From positions 6,970,764 to 7,034,763 of the forward strand of contig OY741276.1 in NCBI GenBank assembly GCA_963514095.1: 64,000 bases of DNA. The letters run 5' to 3'. Below, piece after piece: positions 28,101 through 39,854 of this stretch (positions within the stretch are counted from its first letter, which is position 1; each line of letters begins with the position of its first letter). The notes under the pieces are model-generated. The model was not told where the DNA came from, ran no database searches, and saw only the letters and a program-made list of their open reading frames with translations. The translations under genes and the position numbers were made by a program. This DNA comes from Eutrigla gurnardus. Taxonomy: Eukaryota; Chordata; Actinopteri; Perciformes; Triglidae.

Positions 28101-29096
28101 ACCCCGAGACCCGGGCCTTCGGGGTCACTCTAACTCCTTCCACATGTAATCTTTTACCAGATATTTTATGGTAACAAGAGAAAATTTTAAACTTGGTCAT
28201 GGCAGACAGCTCCCTGTGGCCACAGAAACTGGGGCACTGCATGTCTCCTTTGAAGGTGGCATTTGCAGTTTGCTCAGAGGACGTCCCTCCACGCTCATTA
28301 GTCCAAGGCAGGAGTTGTCTCTGTTCCACAAAGCTGCGGAGATGAATGCAGTTACTGTGATCTGAATTAATGATGACCCTGAGTGTAAAAAAAATGTCCA
28401 CGCTTTGAAATTTGACTTCGTAACTTAAATGAAACAAAGCTTTATAGTCCTGATGTGAACATTTGGCCTCAGATGTTCAAGCGTACTCCGGCTATCAAAT
28501 GGCATCAATATTACCTCAATCACTGTCACTAAAGCCACATTGTGTTTGTACAGGTTCTTGTCTGCGGACGCAGCAATCTTCACAATTTGGCTTTAGTCAT
28601 TTTTTTAATCTTATTTGCATCATCTGAAGTGATGCGTGCAATTTTGCAAACCTAACCTTCGGAATTAGTATTGTACTTATTACCAGGATGAACTGAAGAA
28701 AAAAAATGAACATCATTAAATCATCAACCAAACTACGGTATTCTTAATTGCGTTGACGTTTGTTATGGAAGAATTCTTCATGTTAACATCCATGTGTGAG
28801 TCTGCAGTGGAGTGTCTCTGACGAACAGAGGTTTTAAGTTCCTCTATCACTTCCAGGAAGACCGGGGACTGTTTCCACTTTGGCAGCTCAGATGGCCGCC
28901 CGGTTCCAGCAGGCGGGTTTCCAGACATGAGCTGCGACTGCACTTCTCTCCTTCATCTCCGAACTGCCAGAGAACCGTGCAGTCGATAGCAACACATACA
29001 GTAACAGCTTCTGATGGTACAGCTCAGTGACGCCAATAGTGAGCATGTTGAGATCCTGTTGCAGAACTGGAGCTCTCATACTCCAATGTACAGACA

Positions 29097-29100
<4 letters not shown>

Positions 29101-29130
<30 letters not shown>
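29101..29130. repeat. (AC)15 microsatellite
   Basis: Perfect dinucleotide run visible in the sequence. Confidence 0.95.
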
Positions 29131-29132
<2 letters not shown>

Positions 29133-32100
29133 TATACAGACTACTGTAGGTGGTTTTTCAAGGCAAAAGGTAAGTGTCTCCCTCGGTCCGCTCCTACTTG
29201 AAATGACTCGTAGTGTTTCATCTGTTTTACAGGTCTCCATAAAAGCCGAGGCAGTACAGTACTACAGTTGGTGCCGGACTAATGCAAAGTGTACTCCAGC
29301 CAGTTCAACATCACCAGGCGCGTCCTGGCACAATAACACATATGACAACAGCGCTACTAACAGAGCTGTGGCGAGGTACATCTGGCCAATGCAAACATGC
29401 CGATGAGCTTGAAATCATTAGTTTGAGAATTGTGTCAGATGCCCATCTCAGAGGCACACTCATGGGTGTAACCTCAAAAACAACGTGATTTATTGCTTAT
29501 ATCAGAGAGCTCCCACGGGGATTTAGAGACTAAACGTCTTCAAAAGAAAACTTTAACAGAAAAGAATTGTTTCTAATTAGACTACAAGTGTATCCATTGA
29601 TTTTATTTATTGGACCTCCATTTTTTGGCACATTAGTTCAATTGGCATTAGATGCTCTTTTTGAATGATGGAAACAGCAGTGATGCAACAAAACAGTGAT
29701 GCCGTACGGGGCCACAAACGCACCATTTTCACACTGCTGATCACAAGACATGGTGCAATGCAATGAAAATAACACGCCTCTCTGTTGAGTAACAGCCTTG
29801 CTTTGCTGTTTGTTTTCTGTGGAAGAATGTGCAGCGGGTGATACAAGGCCACATTGTAAAATCCGAAGTTTAAGAGGGCAACGTTATCCATCTCTCTCAC
29901 TACCTGGGCTCCTTATGCAGAGTTGTTGTATCTGGAAATGTCTGTTGGAGGACACCCAAGAGGTGTTATTAGGTTAAGATGAGCCCAATGGCTGGATCTA
30001 TAGGGAGGCAGGCGATGATGACTCTCTGACTCACCGACTGCGAGTCATTAGCGCTAGAAAGCAGATGGAAATTAAATATCGCAATACTTTGACAACATTC
30101 TCTGCTCAACTTAACATTAATGAAGGAGTGAAATAAAAGGAGAGCTTCAGGTTTAAGTGGGGGGGGGGGGGGGGGATGTATTAGCATGAAAACAGGGGAC
30201 ATAAATTTCCTGTAACATACTGGCTGTGATTTTTATACATTCAGATATTCCAGAAAAGAAAGGCAATGTGCCACTTGGACACCGTATTCTGTACCTTACT
30301 CATACTGTTTCTCTCAGAAATTAAAATGGATTACTCTTACTGTATTATTGCTTCCAGTTGTTTTTCCAACAGTTGTTCAATCATCAGTGAGACAAAAGCA
30401 TCTTTCATACTACAAGGATGATAGAATCCTATGCAGATTCTAGACCAGATATCCTCTAATCTCTGCACACAAAGGGGTTTCCAAATATCACTCACACGCT
30501 GACAACAGTATTTCCTCAAACTGTTTATCTATGCGGGACAAATTATCCACAAAAGCAATCTTGTCAACACGTTTCTGTCAGGTCACACAAGCAAGAGGAT
30601 GAGTTATCAACCAAAACGTAAACTCTATTTATTTGTTATTTATTTTCTCCCTGACAATGCAGAATGAGCTCTCTTCACTTCCCCCTAAACAAACCCCCGC
30701 GACTGGACAGAAGAGAAGAATCAAATACGGGCGGAGATCACAGCAGCGACGCTGAGCTAAAAACCAAACGTGTCAACAGACGCCACCACGCTCTCCGTTT
30801 GCACGGTGTTGAAACATGCTCAGATGGAGGACGATGGCAGGGAAATGAAGCTGTGATGTGCAGCTGCACGAAATAAGAAGTGGTTTATAAAGGGAATAAT
30901 GGAGGCAGTTGATAGGGTCAAAGCGACACTTGACACACATTTGTGTCCGGGGTGTGAATAAGTGGCTTGTGTCGATAATCCAATGTTGAGAATGCATGCA
31001 GTCTTAAATCCTTGTGCAAACAAAGCGAGATAATGGCTCTGAAAAAAACACTGGAGAGGAAAAAAAAGAAAACTTCACAAAGGCTTTCTGTGTTGCACTT
31101 ATAAGGAGACACTAGTGAAGACTGAAATAACACTTAGATCCAAGCTGTCATGGACATTACGTGGCGCCACAAGATAAGCGAGACAATTGTAGGGTGTCCA
31201 ACGTTACTGTGGGACCACAGATAAATCAAGTCTTTGGAGACGTTATGATCCAATACAACGTCAGTCCTTCTGATAGGGTACTTAGTCCAACACGTTAGTC
31301 CAGCTCCAAACTATTAACAACTTATTTTCCTTCTATAATTCCAGTTGCTCTGTTGAATCTCCCAACCATCTGCCCATGGGTGAGACTGGTTTGACATGTA
31401 GTGATGAAAAAGGTTCAAATGGACCGTGGAGGAACGTTTCTAACAACCTCCACGGATTCTCAACATTTTGTTACTTCCAGATAGGACGTGAGTTGACAGA
31501 TCTTTCGTCAGTTGTTATTGAGGAGTATCACTCGGCTAATACGGTAAGTGCTCAGCTGAGGAGAAAAAATATTTTTTGCCCAGATGAGACAAGTTTTTCA
31601 GATGTGGGAACTGAGAGTGCTACAATGGCTCCTCTGTCCCCTCCTGGTCTCTCAGACATGAGTCAGGCTGCGAGAGGGAGATGATGTCTCGTAGTAACAG
31701 GCGTCCGGCCTCTCTGCTGTGATGCCACAACAGCAACAGCAAAAGTGCAAATATGTGTTTCCACGTTAGTCACACATATATAAATATATATAGACATATA
31801 TACACACACACAACACCTCTCATCTCTAGTTGTAGATAGAAACTCTGCTGTCGTCGAGAATAAAGCACCAAAATGCTAAAAGATCGACCACGTCGTGATC
31901 CACCAACTCCCAATGTAACTTCTTGGACTTAACTTGAAAAGCAAAGTTTGAGAAACATGACGACTCTTCGTATTGTCATTTGTCTTTCATGGAAATGTTG
32001 ACAGCTTGAAACAAACAGAGCCACATGCAGATGTTTAATCACTCTCTTAACTGAAACGCCTTACACTCACGATGAAAAATGAAAATGATCCCGTATGATT

Positions 32101-32346
32101 TACAGAGAGCTCAGGAAATAGTTGGTCTTCAACTCAAACACTTGCAGGGCGGTGATGGTTCCCTGACTTTGAAATGTGTCCTTTAGTTACTGAAGTTGTG
32201 AGAATGTTTATGTAAAGTTTCACAATTCAGTTTGTCATTTACATATAAAGGACTTCATCTTTAAAAGAGTGACTTTAACCAATAGCAGGCATCCGTTACA
32301 GTATTTAGATGAGCGGTAATTGTGCAACAGGATTAAAGACATTTGT

Positions 32347-32348
<2 letters not shown>

Positions 32349-32394
<46 letters not shown>

Positions 32395-32402
32395 ACACAC
32401 AC
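32349..32402. repeat. (CA)n microsatellite
   Basis: A nearly perfect CA run with one interruption (CACC) near its right end. Confidence 0.95.
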
Positions 32403-34867
32403 CTTTGTTCTGTGATCTGACGTGTGCATCAAGGGATGGTAACAAGTTCCATATGTGGTCACTTCCTCCCTCCACTGCCCTAACATGAGGGGGCAGTATT
32501 AACAGGACTACAGGATCCATTGATTTACCCTCCAAAGGAGGAAGAAAGACACACACAGAGAGATTTACAAGCTTCCTGGCACAATAACTTTCTTTGACAC
32601 TGAGATGTGCATGAAACAGCAGAACTGGAAGCATTTCGCTTCCCATCATAGATCATCGCTCATTGGCATTTGGCCGATTCCAAATGGAGTCTGTAAAACT
32701 AACTGAGCATAGCAGAGATACCCAGCAAAACTATGATTAATGCAGGATCTGGGGAGTATTTTGCATAGTTGTGGATCAACTTGTTCCTGGCAGCACAGTG
32801 CTTGTTTCAGAATCAGTTAAGCTCCCACAAGCCAGATATTGTCTAAAGACAGCATATCAAATAAAGGAATAAATACTCCTTACAAAAGATTTGAAACAAC
32901 AGGCTCTAATAGCACATTAGTGGTGTCATGTGGCTCAGCAGTGATACGTTAATTTGTCATGAATGTGATACTTTGATGTTTGAGAGAAATATGTTCCCCA
33001 GGTATCATGTTATCAGATTTAGATTGATCCATTAATAACGAACTGCATACACGACGCTGGAGTACAAACATGGACCCGTGGAGTTTAGGCACTAGAAGAA
33101 TATTACAAAACAGTCAGCTGCTCTGATAGACACGTCTTATTGTCTTGGCTTTGTGTTGTTTAGAGTTGTTGGTAAATAACTTGTGTAAATGATCCTTGGA
33201 TGCCATGTGAGCACAACACACTGCGGGTCTTCCATGTGAGTCGCCAACATCTGCCAGCAAAATGAATGCATTGTTTGCTGCTTACATTGCTGATAAATAA
33301 ATATGTGCAACACTACCACAATCCATTTGGCCATTTGGAACTAATTAAAGGCAACATGTAAACAGTTCTTGTAATCTGGGAGCCTCTGACGGGTGATTTA
33401 TTGTTACTAATAAAATCACAGCATCACATTAAACAGGCGGGGATGAGCCAATGATACGTAGATAACAGTAATTTAAAATTAATAGCAATATTCAGTTTCT
33501 CTTGGATGCATACACAGGGTGATGTGAAGAATGGACATAAATTAGATGACTGACACATTCTTAAAAATAATTGTTGTGTCTCTTTCCATGTGAAAAAGGT
33601 GCCGGCCCTTCTTCTGTATGTTGCACAATCCCCACATGTGTCATATTCTGTGGTCTTTGGTGCGTCATTGTGGGAATCTGTCCCCGGGTTTTATGTCACA
33701 TGAAGACAACAACAACACAAATATGCAGTGCAAGGGGTCGATGGCACAATACTTAGATTTAAAAAAGGTCTCCTGGATAGGGAGACTTTCAAATGGCAGC
33801 CAGCGTGAAACCCGGGCTGATTTAAAAAGACATCTTTTTGTAACGAGAAGTAATTAATTACTGTCATAAAATAGAATATGTCACAAGTTGAATTTGGCTT
33901 AGACCAGAACCAGCAGAGGCCCTGTGAGTGTGCCAAGCCTAGAGCCAAGGTCTCATTGACCAGGTCTGTCGGTCCAGCACTACAGCCATAATGAGGAGCA
34001 TGTGGTCTGGCTGTTAGAGGCAGAGACATAGATACGCTTTCATTAAAGCGATTTAATCCACTGCTCTGTTCGGAGAACTTGTGCATAAAAAGCATAACAC
34101 ATCATATGAAATTACAGTTATAATCCATGTATTCTGTGTCATACCTCCATCTGGTGGTTCTAAGAAAATTGCTCTGAAGCACAACCTGTTTTTTCATATC
34201 TAATACAGGGTACAGATATTATTTGCTCATTTGCATTTTTTTACATGCAGTAAATAATCACTGTAGACTGGGGAGCAGATGGCTGGCCTGTGTGTATATG
34301 CTGGATTTTTATAGCATCATATTTACAGCAAAATATGGCATCTATGCTTTATTGCATGAGCTCAACCTTGGTCTTCTTTGTTATTACTAAATATACTAAA
34401 GTATTATATTTATACTTTGACTTTGAAAATAAAATACACCATGAAACACCAGTTTTGCCACAGTACTGATGAGGAGTATTTACTTCTTTCTTAACAGCCA
34501 CCAGAGGGCAGTGTGACACCGTTGCATAGAGGGAGGGAGCAGCCAGGTGAGTGTTTTTCAAGGTCAGTATTACAGTATCACATTGTTCATCTGGGCAGGT
34601 AATGGGCTTCTCTAAACGTGAACAAGCCGTGTCACGGTGGTCCCATGTTATCTAAGTAATGTACGTGTTAGTTTACTGAGATAACTGTCAGTTTGACCGA
34701 TCATGTGACAGATTCTGATCACTCTTCTGTTCAAAATGAGTTCATGTTAACAGCAAATCCATAACGCTGCTAATGATTCGCTTCCTCCATTCCAGTCACA
34801 TCAGCTATAAGACTAAAGATGCCATAGGCAGTGGAAGAAGACATCATTATTAATTAGCCCCTCACCG

Positions 34868-34910
34868 AGACACACACACACTCACAAAACACACACACTT
34901 ACACACACAC

Positions 34911-34981
<71 letters not shown>
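34868..34981. repeat. Long (CA)n microsatellite
   Basis: An imperfect CA block leads into an uninterrupted run of roughly 34 CA units. It is immediately followed by a TCAG tetranucleotide repeated about three times. Confidence 0.95.
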
Positions 34982-34985
<4 letters not shown>

Positions 34986-35081
34986 GTCAGTCAGTCAGAG
35001 AATGACAAAGATGAGCGAAGGGTTGGTCTTTCTTCAGCAGGGGCTGCAGTGGTTGCACCATTTGCTCACATGCTGGCAGAT

Positions 35082-35083
35082 GC

Positions 35084-35116
<33 letters not shown>

Positions 35117-35220
35117 TGCACACACGCAGAGAGAGAGAGAGAGAGAGAGAGAGAACTCATCCATGAGAAAAGGATCTGAGCTGTGGAGGAGCTGAGTTAG
35201 CCGCACAGACACACACACAC

Positions 35221-35251
<31 letters not shown>
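35082..35251. repeat. Compound CA / GA / CA microsatellite cluster
   Basis: A CA run (about 35082-35126), a perfect GA run (about 35128-35154), a short unique spacer and a second CA run (about 35207-35251). The GA run marks a sharp change of motif. Confidence 0.95.
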
Positions 35252-35253
<2 letters not shown>

Positions 35254-36255
35254 CGAACGCCTGAGCCCCCATTGGTCGACGTATCTCCACCCCACCGCGG
35301 GAGTCTCTGAGGGGTCTGCTGCAGTACGACTCCGCTCCAGGGGCCTGCAAACGCTGGAGTGAGAGATTTTTTTCCCCCTCCCTTACTTCTATTTTTGGGC
35401 TGGATATCGGAGGTCCACAGCCTCCCTTATTTTCCACTGTTTTCCAACATACTGGTTCCCAGTGTAACACCGCTTGTACAGCTTCAGTGGCTTCTCTGCA
35501 GATACAAACAGCAGTAAGGCATGTAGCTCAGGCAGGCAACATGATACCACTGAGACAACAAGAATCTGTGCAATAAGCTAGTGAGGAAGGACACATAAAT
35601 TGTGCCTCTGCTGCAGGGCCCAGGGGCAGCAACCCAGTGCTCAGCCAGCCATGTAGACTCAGGCCACAGCTAAAAGAATTTGGAAGGACCCTTCCTGCAG
35701 CCCATCCCCCCATAAGTGAAGACATGACTTAACCAGCCTCCTCCCAAGTGAGCAAGGAACCCACGGCCAGAGTTTGGCTGTTTTGAAGTCAAACCCAAAG
35801 GTCTTGTTTCTAGTTTGCCCTCTGTTGTAATGGAAGTGATTGAACGTGTGCTTAATAACACTGCATCAATCAATAAACAGAGTATACCTCAACGGGTTTC
35901 AGTTGTAATAACATTGTGATGGCAGCAGAAAGTCAAAAACATCCTGTGTCGGGATTTGGAGCGGACAATCCACTAACATCACACATGGCAAAAGGCTAGT
36001 TAGAGCTCCCTCTATATATATCACAGGGGGGTACACCTGAGGGAGAACACGGCACAGGAAAGGCAGGGCAGAATCTGAATATCTCTCTCAAATGTTTGGA
36101 TCCCTGTGGGAAACTGGTATGTTACAGATGCTCTTTTATACAAGCATATAGACAAATAGAATAAGAATAAAAAATACAGTAAAGGACCCTGTAAAAACTG
36201 TATTTTGTACATAATGTAACAATACATCAAACAGGAGAATAGAAGTAACGTATGG

Positions 36256-36349
<94 letters not shown>
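36256..36349. repeat. (GATA)n microsatellite
   Basis: About 23 perfect GATA/ATAG tetranucleotide units without interruption. The open frame across it on the other strand is only a translation of the repeat. Confidence 0.97.
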
Positions 36350-37814
36350 ATTAGAATAGAATACATTAGAGGAAAGTGTGAAAATGTGCTGCTTTTTTTG
36401 TCTTAAATTAAATTAAACACGGTAGCGTGATAATATAATGATGTGTAAATTGGCCATGTGCAGGTTATTGAAGGAGAAGAACAAAAACTACACAGCTGAC
36501 AGTTCTCTGTTAGACAGAGGTGAGATGTTGTACAGGGTTATCGCTCTGAGGATACATTTCCTGTATCGGTCCTAATGATAGGAATATGAGAAATACAAAA
36601 ATATGTGCATTAAACACACCACCAGCATAAATGAGCGACTAAAATATGACAAGAAGTGGGATCTATAAGTGTGTAAGTAGGCTATATAGGTGTGTTAAAT
36701 ATAAGTGTCGGGATAATAATAGATGGCTTGATATGACTGCAGGCCATAAGCAGAACTAAATTGTTATAAGTAATGTGAATAATGTAATGACACACAGTTA
36801 CAGTGGGCAAAGGTTACAGGCACGCTACTGTGAAATGTCTGGCAATGGGATGGACTTTTTTTTTTGCTGTAAATATTTACATATTGTGGGTCTGTGGGCA
36901 CAGTGGGCACGGGATCAATCCCTCTCATCGGGGGGAAGCTTTTCATCCTCAGCCCTGGAGTAACACAAGTGTATCTGCTCACATTCATAAAATAGAGGGA
37001 GGTCCCTAATTCCACAATAGCCTATAGGGCTTCAGATTCATGTAGGAACCTGTCAGAGGGAAGAAGCATGTTTATGAATGAACAAGCTGCTTCTCTGGCC
37101 GAGTTCAGTGTGTAGTCTGTTTGGCAAACGGCTGGCTGAGGAGTGCTGTGTGTGATGTGGAAACGGCCGCCGTTGCTTTTTAACCATGTTGTGTGCATTT
37201 GCTCCTCATGGATGCATACATAAACGCCTTGTGCACTTTGAAACAACACATGTGGGCGAATGGAGACCATTTAGTTCCCAGTGGGTGATCTGTGTCGCCT
37301 ATGGTGGCTTTCCACAAACTTCCCAACTATACAGTTGGGACAGCTGATTGACAGCATATATGATTCTGATGTTTGGCTTTTTTTTGTTGTTATTTTTTTT
37401 TTTTTTTTTACGCAGTGGTTTGTGTATCTCCGCGGCCTCAGAGATGGGTATCCGGCTTATTGATAGTGGTGAATGCCAGCGGGCATTAGAACAGCAAGCG
37501 GCCATCTGCCAGCCTAGCGAACTAGCAACCCCACCAGCTGCAGTCGCAAAACGCCCTACAAAGCAGGACATGCATGCAGCTTCTGACGTCTGCGGCCACA
37601 CTGCGCTACAAAGCCCAGAAAACCAGGAGCGGAAACAATGAGAATCAGGCTTAGAAACGCCGCATAGGTCCGCCACCAGCAAGTTTTTTCCACGAAGACG
37701 CTGCCGTTAAGTGTACATCAGTTGATTTCGGATGACCGGTTTGTGCGATTATTTTTTGCATGTTGAAAAAATATACATAAAAAGACTCATGCAGTGGCAC
37801 TTTAATACCCCGAC

Positions 37815-39854
37815 ATGGCGACGGCAAGAAAAGGGAGAGAGCTTTTTACTATTTTGGAAACTAGCGCGGACACAGAAAGTAGCACCGTGTGCGACAGCCA
37901 AGAGTCTCCGCTTAATCTCTCGGCCGATGTGAAGTGGTTCGAGATTCCTTACAGAAAGCCGGACTCGGACGAGGAAGACGAAGTGCGCGAGGAGGAGGAC
38001 GGCGAGGGGGAGAATGGATTCACGAGCACGACGGCGGAGGCGGCGGCGGCGGCGGAGACTGCAGACGCGGCGGCGGCCAGCTTCATCGCGGGAGGAGGCT
38101 GCAACATTATTTTGGTGACTGGTAGCAATGGGATCAAGCACGACGAGGAGGAGTACGCGGAGGACTGTTATTATTCTACCTCCACCAACTGCTCTGATAC
38201 CACCTCGAACGACTCGGATATTGATTTCTCCGATTTTGAGGAGGAGGAGCGCAGGAGTTTTTTCGGCTTTGACGATGACTCGGACGAGGACTGCACTTCT
38301 CCCGACTTCTGGGGCGAACCCGACCAGGTCATTGCGATCGAACCGTTCTCCGCCGTCAGCGGCCCCCAGCACTCGCTGGGGGACGATGCTGACACCCGTG
38401 ACTATTTCCGGATACTCTTCCCAGATTCTCTTTTTGAACACATGGTAGAACAAACAAACAAATACGCCCTCTATCGGCAAAGGAGGAGTGGAAAATCAGA
38501 CCCCCACTGGCACCCCACCGATGTCAGAGAGATGAAAGCGTATGTAGGTCTGAACATTCTTATGGGCATCAATCAGCTTCCGGACACTGGCATGTACTGG
38601 GCCAGTGACATTTTCATAGGCAACGCAGGCTTTAAAAAAACAATGACAGCCCGGCGCTTTGAAAAGCTCAGCCAGTACCTCCAGCTGTGTGACCGTGAGT
38701 CTGAGCCCGGGCGTGGAGAGCGTGGGTACGACGCCCTCTTCAAAATCAGGCCCGTCCTTGATGTGGTGGAGAACACCATGTGGGACGCGTACACGCCCAA
38801 CCGCTGTTTGACCATAGACAAGTGTGCCATTGTCATGAAGGGACGTTTCTCCCCCACCCAGTACATGCCCTCCAAGCCCCTGAGGAAAGGGCTGACAGTG
38901 TGGATGCTGTGTGACTCGCGCACCGGATACTGCCACCGGGCCAAGATCTACGTAGGCAAGCCCGGTGAAGACGAGGCGGTGTCCTCCCTGGGCTACAGGG
39001 CGGTGACGTCCCTGGTGCGTGGCCTGGAGGGCCAGTACCACCACCTCTTCATGGACAGCTTCTTCACCTCAGTGCCCCTCCTCCAGCGGCTGCTGAAGGA
39101 CGGACTGTACGCCTGCGGGCCCACGCAGCCTCGCCGCAGAGGATACCCAGAGGTCCTGCGCCCCCGCAATGTTGGAAAGCTGTCACAGGGGGAGTTCTAC
39201 CAGTGCCAGCGTGGCAACCTGGTAGCCACGGTGACACGGGACGTCAAGGTGGTCAGCTGCCTCTCCACCAACTCTGCTCCGGGGATTGTGGGTATCAGTC
39301 CAGGCGGACAGCAGCACGAGACAGACGGGGAGGGTGAGAGCGACGGCATGAACTGCTCGGGTTTGTCATTCGGGGTCCCTCGACCTCTGCCCCTGCTGTT
39401 GTACCAGGAGAACATGAGGGGCGTTGACCTGTGCGACCAGCTGAGGGAATGCTACCAGGTGGGCAGGCCGGGTAAGAAGTGGTGGCGCTACTTCCTGTGG
39501 TTCTACGTCAACCTGTGCATCGTCAACGCCTACATCATCCTGAGGGAGAGCAGAGGGGGCACGCCGCCGGCGGGCTTCAACGGCAAGCAGTTCACCCAGC
39601 GCCACTTCCGGGTGCGCCTGGCGCAGCAGCTGATTGGTGACTACCAAGGGGCAAGGGGCATGGAGCGGGCGGCACGCAAGAGACACGCTGATTCCCCCAT
39701 AGAGTACGGACACCGCCTGGAGCGCATGTCGGAGCGCTCTCGCCGCTGCAGGAACTGCACCAACAAGGGCCTGCGACATGAAAGCGTGTTCGGCTGCAAG
39801 ATATGCAACGTCCACCTATGCAGGGGAGGGTGCTTCTCTGAGTTTCATAAATAA
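37815..39854 (+). CDS. piggyBac-family transposase-like protein, intact, intronless
   Basis: A single 679-codon frame, GC-rich compared with its AT-rich flanks. Residues 1-190 are acidic and low-complexity, with DE/EE runs and a poly-Ala stretch at about 75-90. Residues 195-575 form the piggyBac transposase (DDE_Tnp_1_7) fold: DYFRILFPDSLFEHMVEQTN, EMKAYVGLNILMGI, a first catalytic Asp at 335 (LTIDKC), a second at 414 (FMDSFFTSVPLL) and a third at 538 (MRGVDLCDQL). The third is followed by KKWWRYFLWFYVNLCIVNAY. Residues 645-678 are a C-terminal cysteine-rich zinc-binding domain (CX2C, CX2C, C, C, H), as in active piggyBac proteins. The residue after the first Asp is Lys, where many family members have Glu. 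A possible polyadenylation signal AATAAA is at 40038. I did not find matched inverted termini at TTAA sites. It may be a young autonomous element, a copy that lost its ends, or a domesticated PGBD-type gene. Confidence 0.88.
   Translation: MATARKGRELFTILETSADTESSTVCDSQESPLNLSADVKWFEIPYRKPDSDEEDEVREEEDGEGENGFTSTTAEAAAAAETADAAAASFIAGGGCNIILVTGSNGIKHDEEEYAEDCYYSTSTNCSDTTSNDSDIDFSDFEEEERRSFFGFDDDSDEDCTSPDFWGEPDQVIAIEPFSAVSGPQHSLGDDADTRDYFRILFPDSLFEHMVEQTNKYALYRQRRSGKSDPHWHPTDVREMKAYVGLNILMGINQLPDTGMYWASDIFIGNAGFKKTMTARRFEKLSQYLQLCDRESEPGRGERGYDALFKIRPVLDVVENTMWDAYTPNRCLTIDKCAIVMKGRFSPTQYMPSKPLRKGLTVWMLCDSRTGYCHRAKIYVGKPGEDEAVSSLGYRAVTSLVRGLEGQYHHLFMDSFFTSVPLLQRLLKDGLYACGPTQPRRRGYPEVLRPRNVGKLSQGEFYQCQRGNLVATVTRDVKVVSCLSTNSAPGIVGISPGGQQHETDGEGESDGMNCSGLSFGVPRPLPLLLYQENMRGVDLCDQLRECYQVGRPGKKWWRYFLWFYVNLCIVNAYIILRESRGGTPPAGFNGKQFTQRHFRVRLAQQLIGDYQGARGMERAARKRHADSPIEYGHRLERMSERSRRCRNCTNKGLRHESVFGCKICNVHLCRGGCFSEFHK

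Larger units (their letters stand above)
25130..37700. other. Gene-poor interval with microsatellites
   Basis: About 12.5 kb with no recognisable protein-coding exon on either strand. Open frames here are short, lack family resemblance and often run through simple repeats. Notable contents are a CCAAT-containing GC-rich patch near 25.2 kb, several CA tracts, a G17 run at about 30159-30175, and a GC-rich patch near 35.25-35.36 kb just after a cluster of CA/GA repeats. Long non-coding RNA or enhancers could be present but nothing in the sequence shows them directly. Confidence 0.5.

Noticed and set aside
29014..29406. 130-codon plus-strand frame
   Set aside because: It runs through an (AC)n repeat, giving THTHTH; no domain or splice evidence.
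37749..38480. 243-codon minus-strand frame, and others opposite the piggyBac-like gene
   Set aside because: Mirror frames of a GC-rich coding sequence; Arg/Val-rich composition with no motif.
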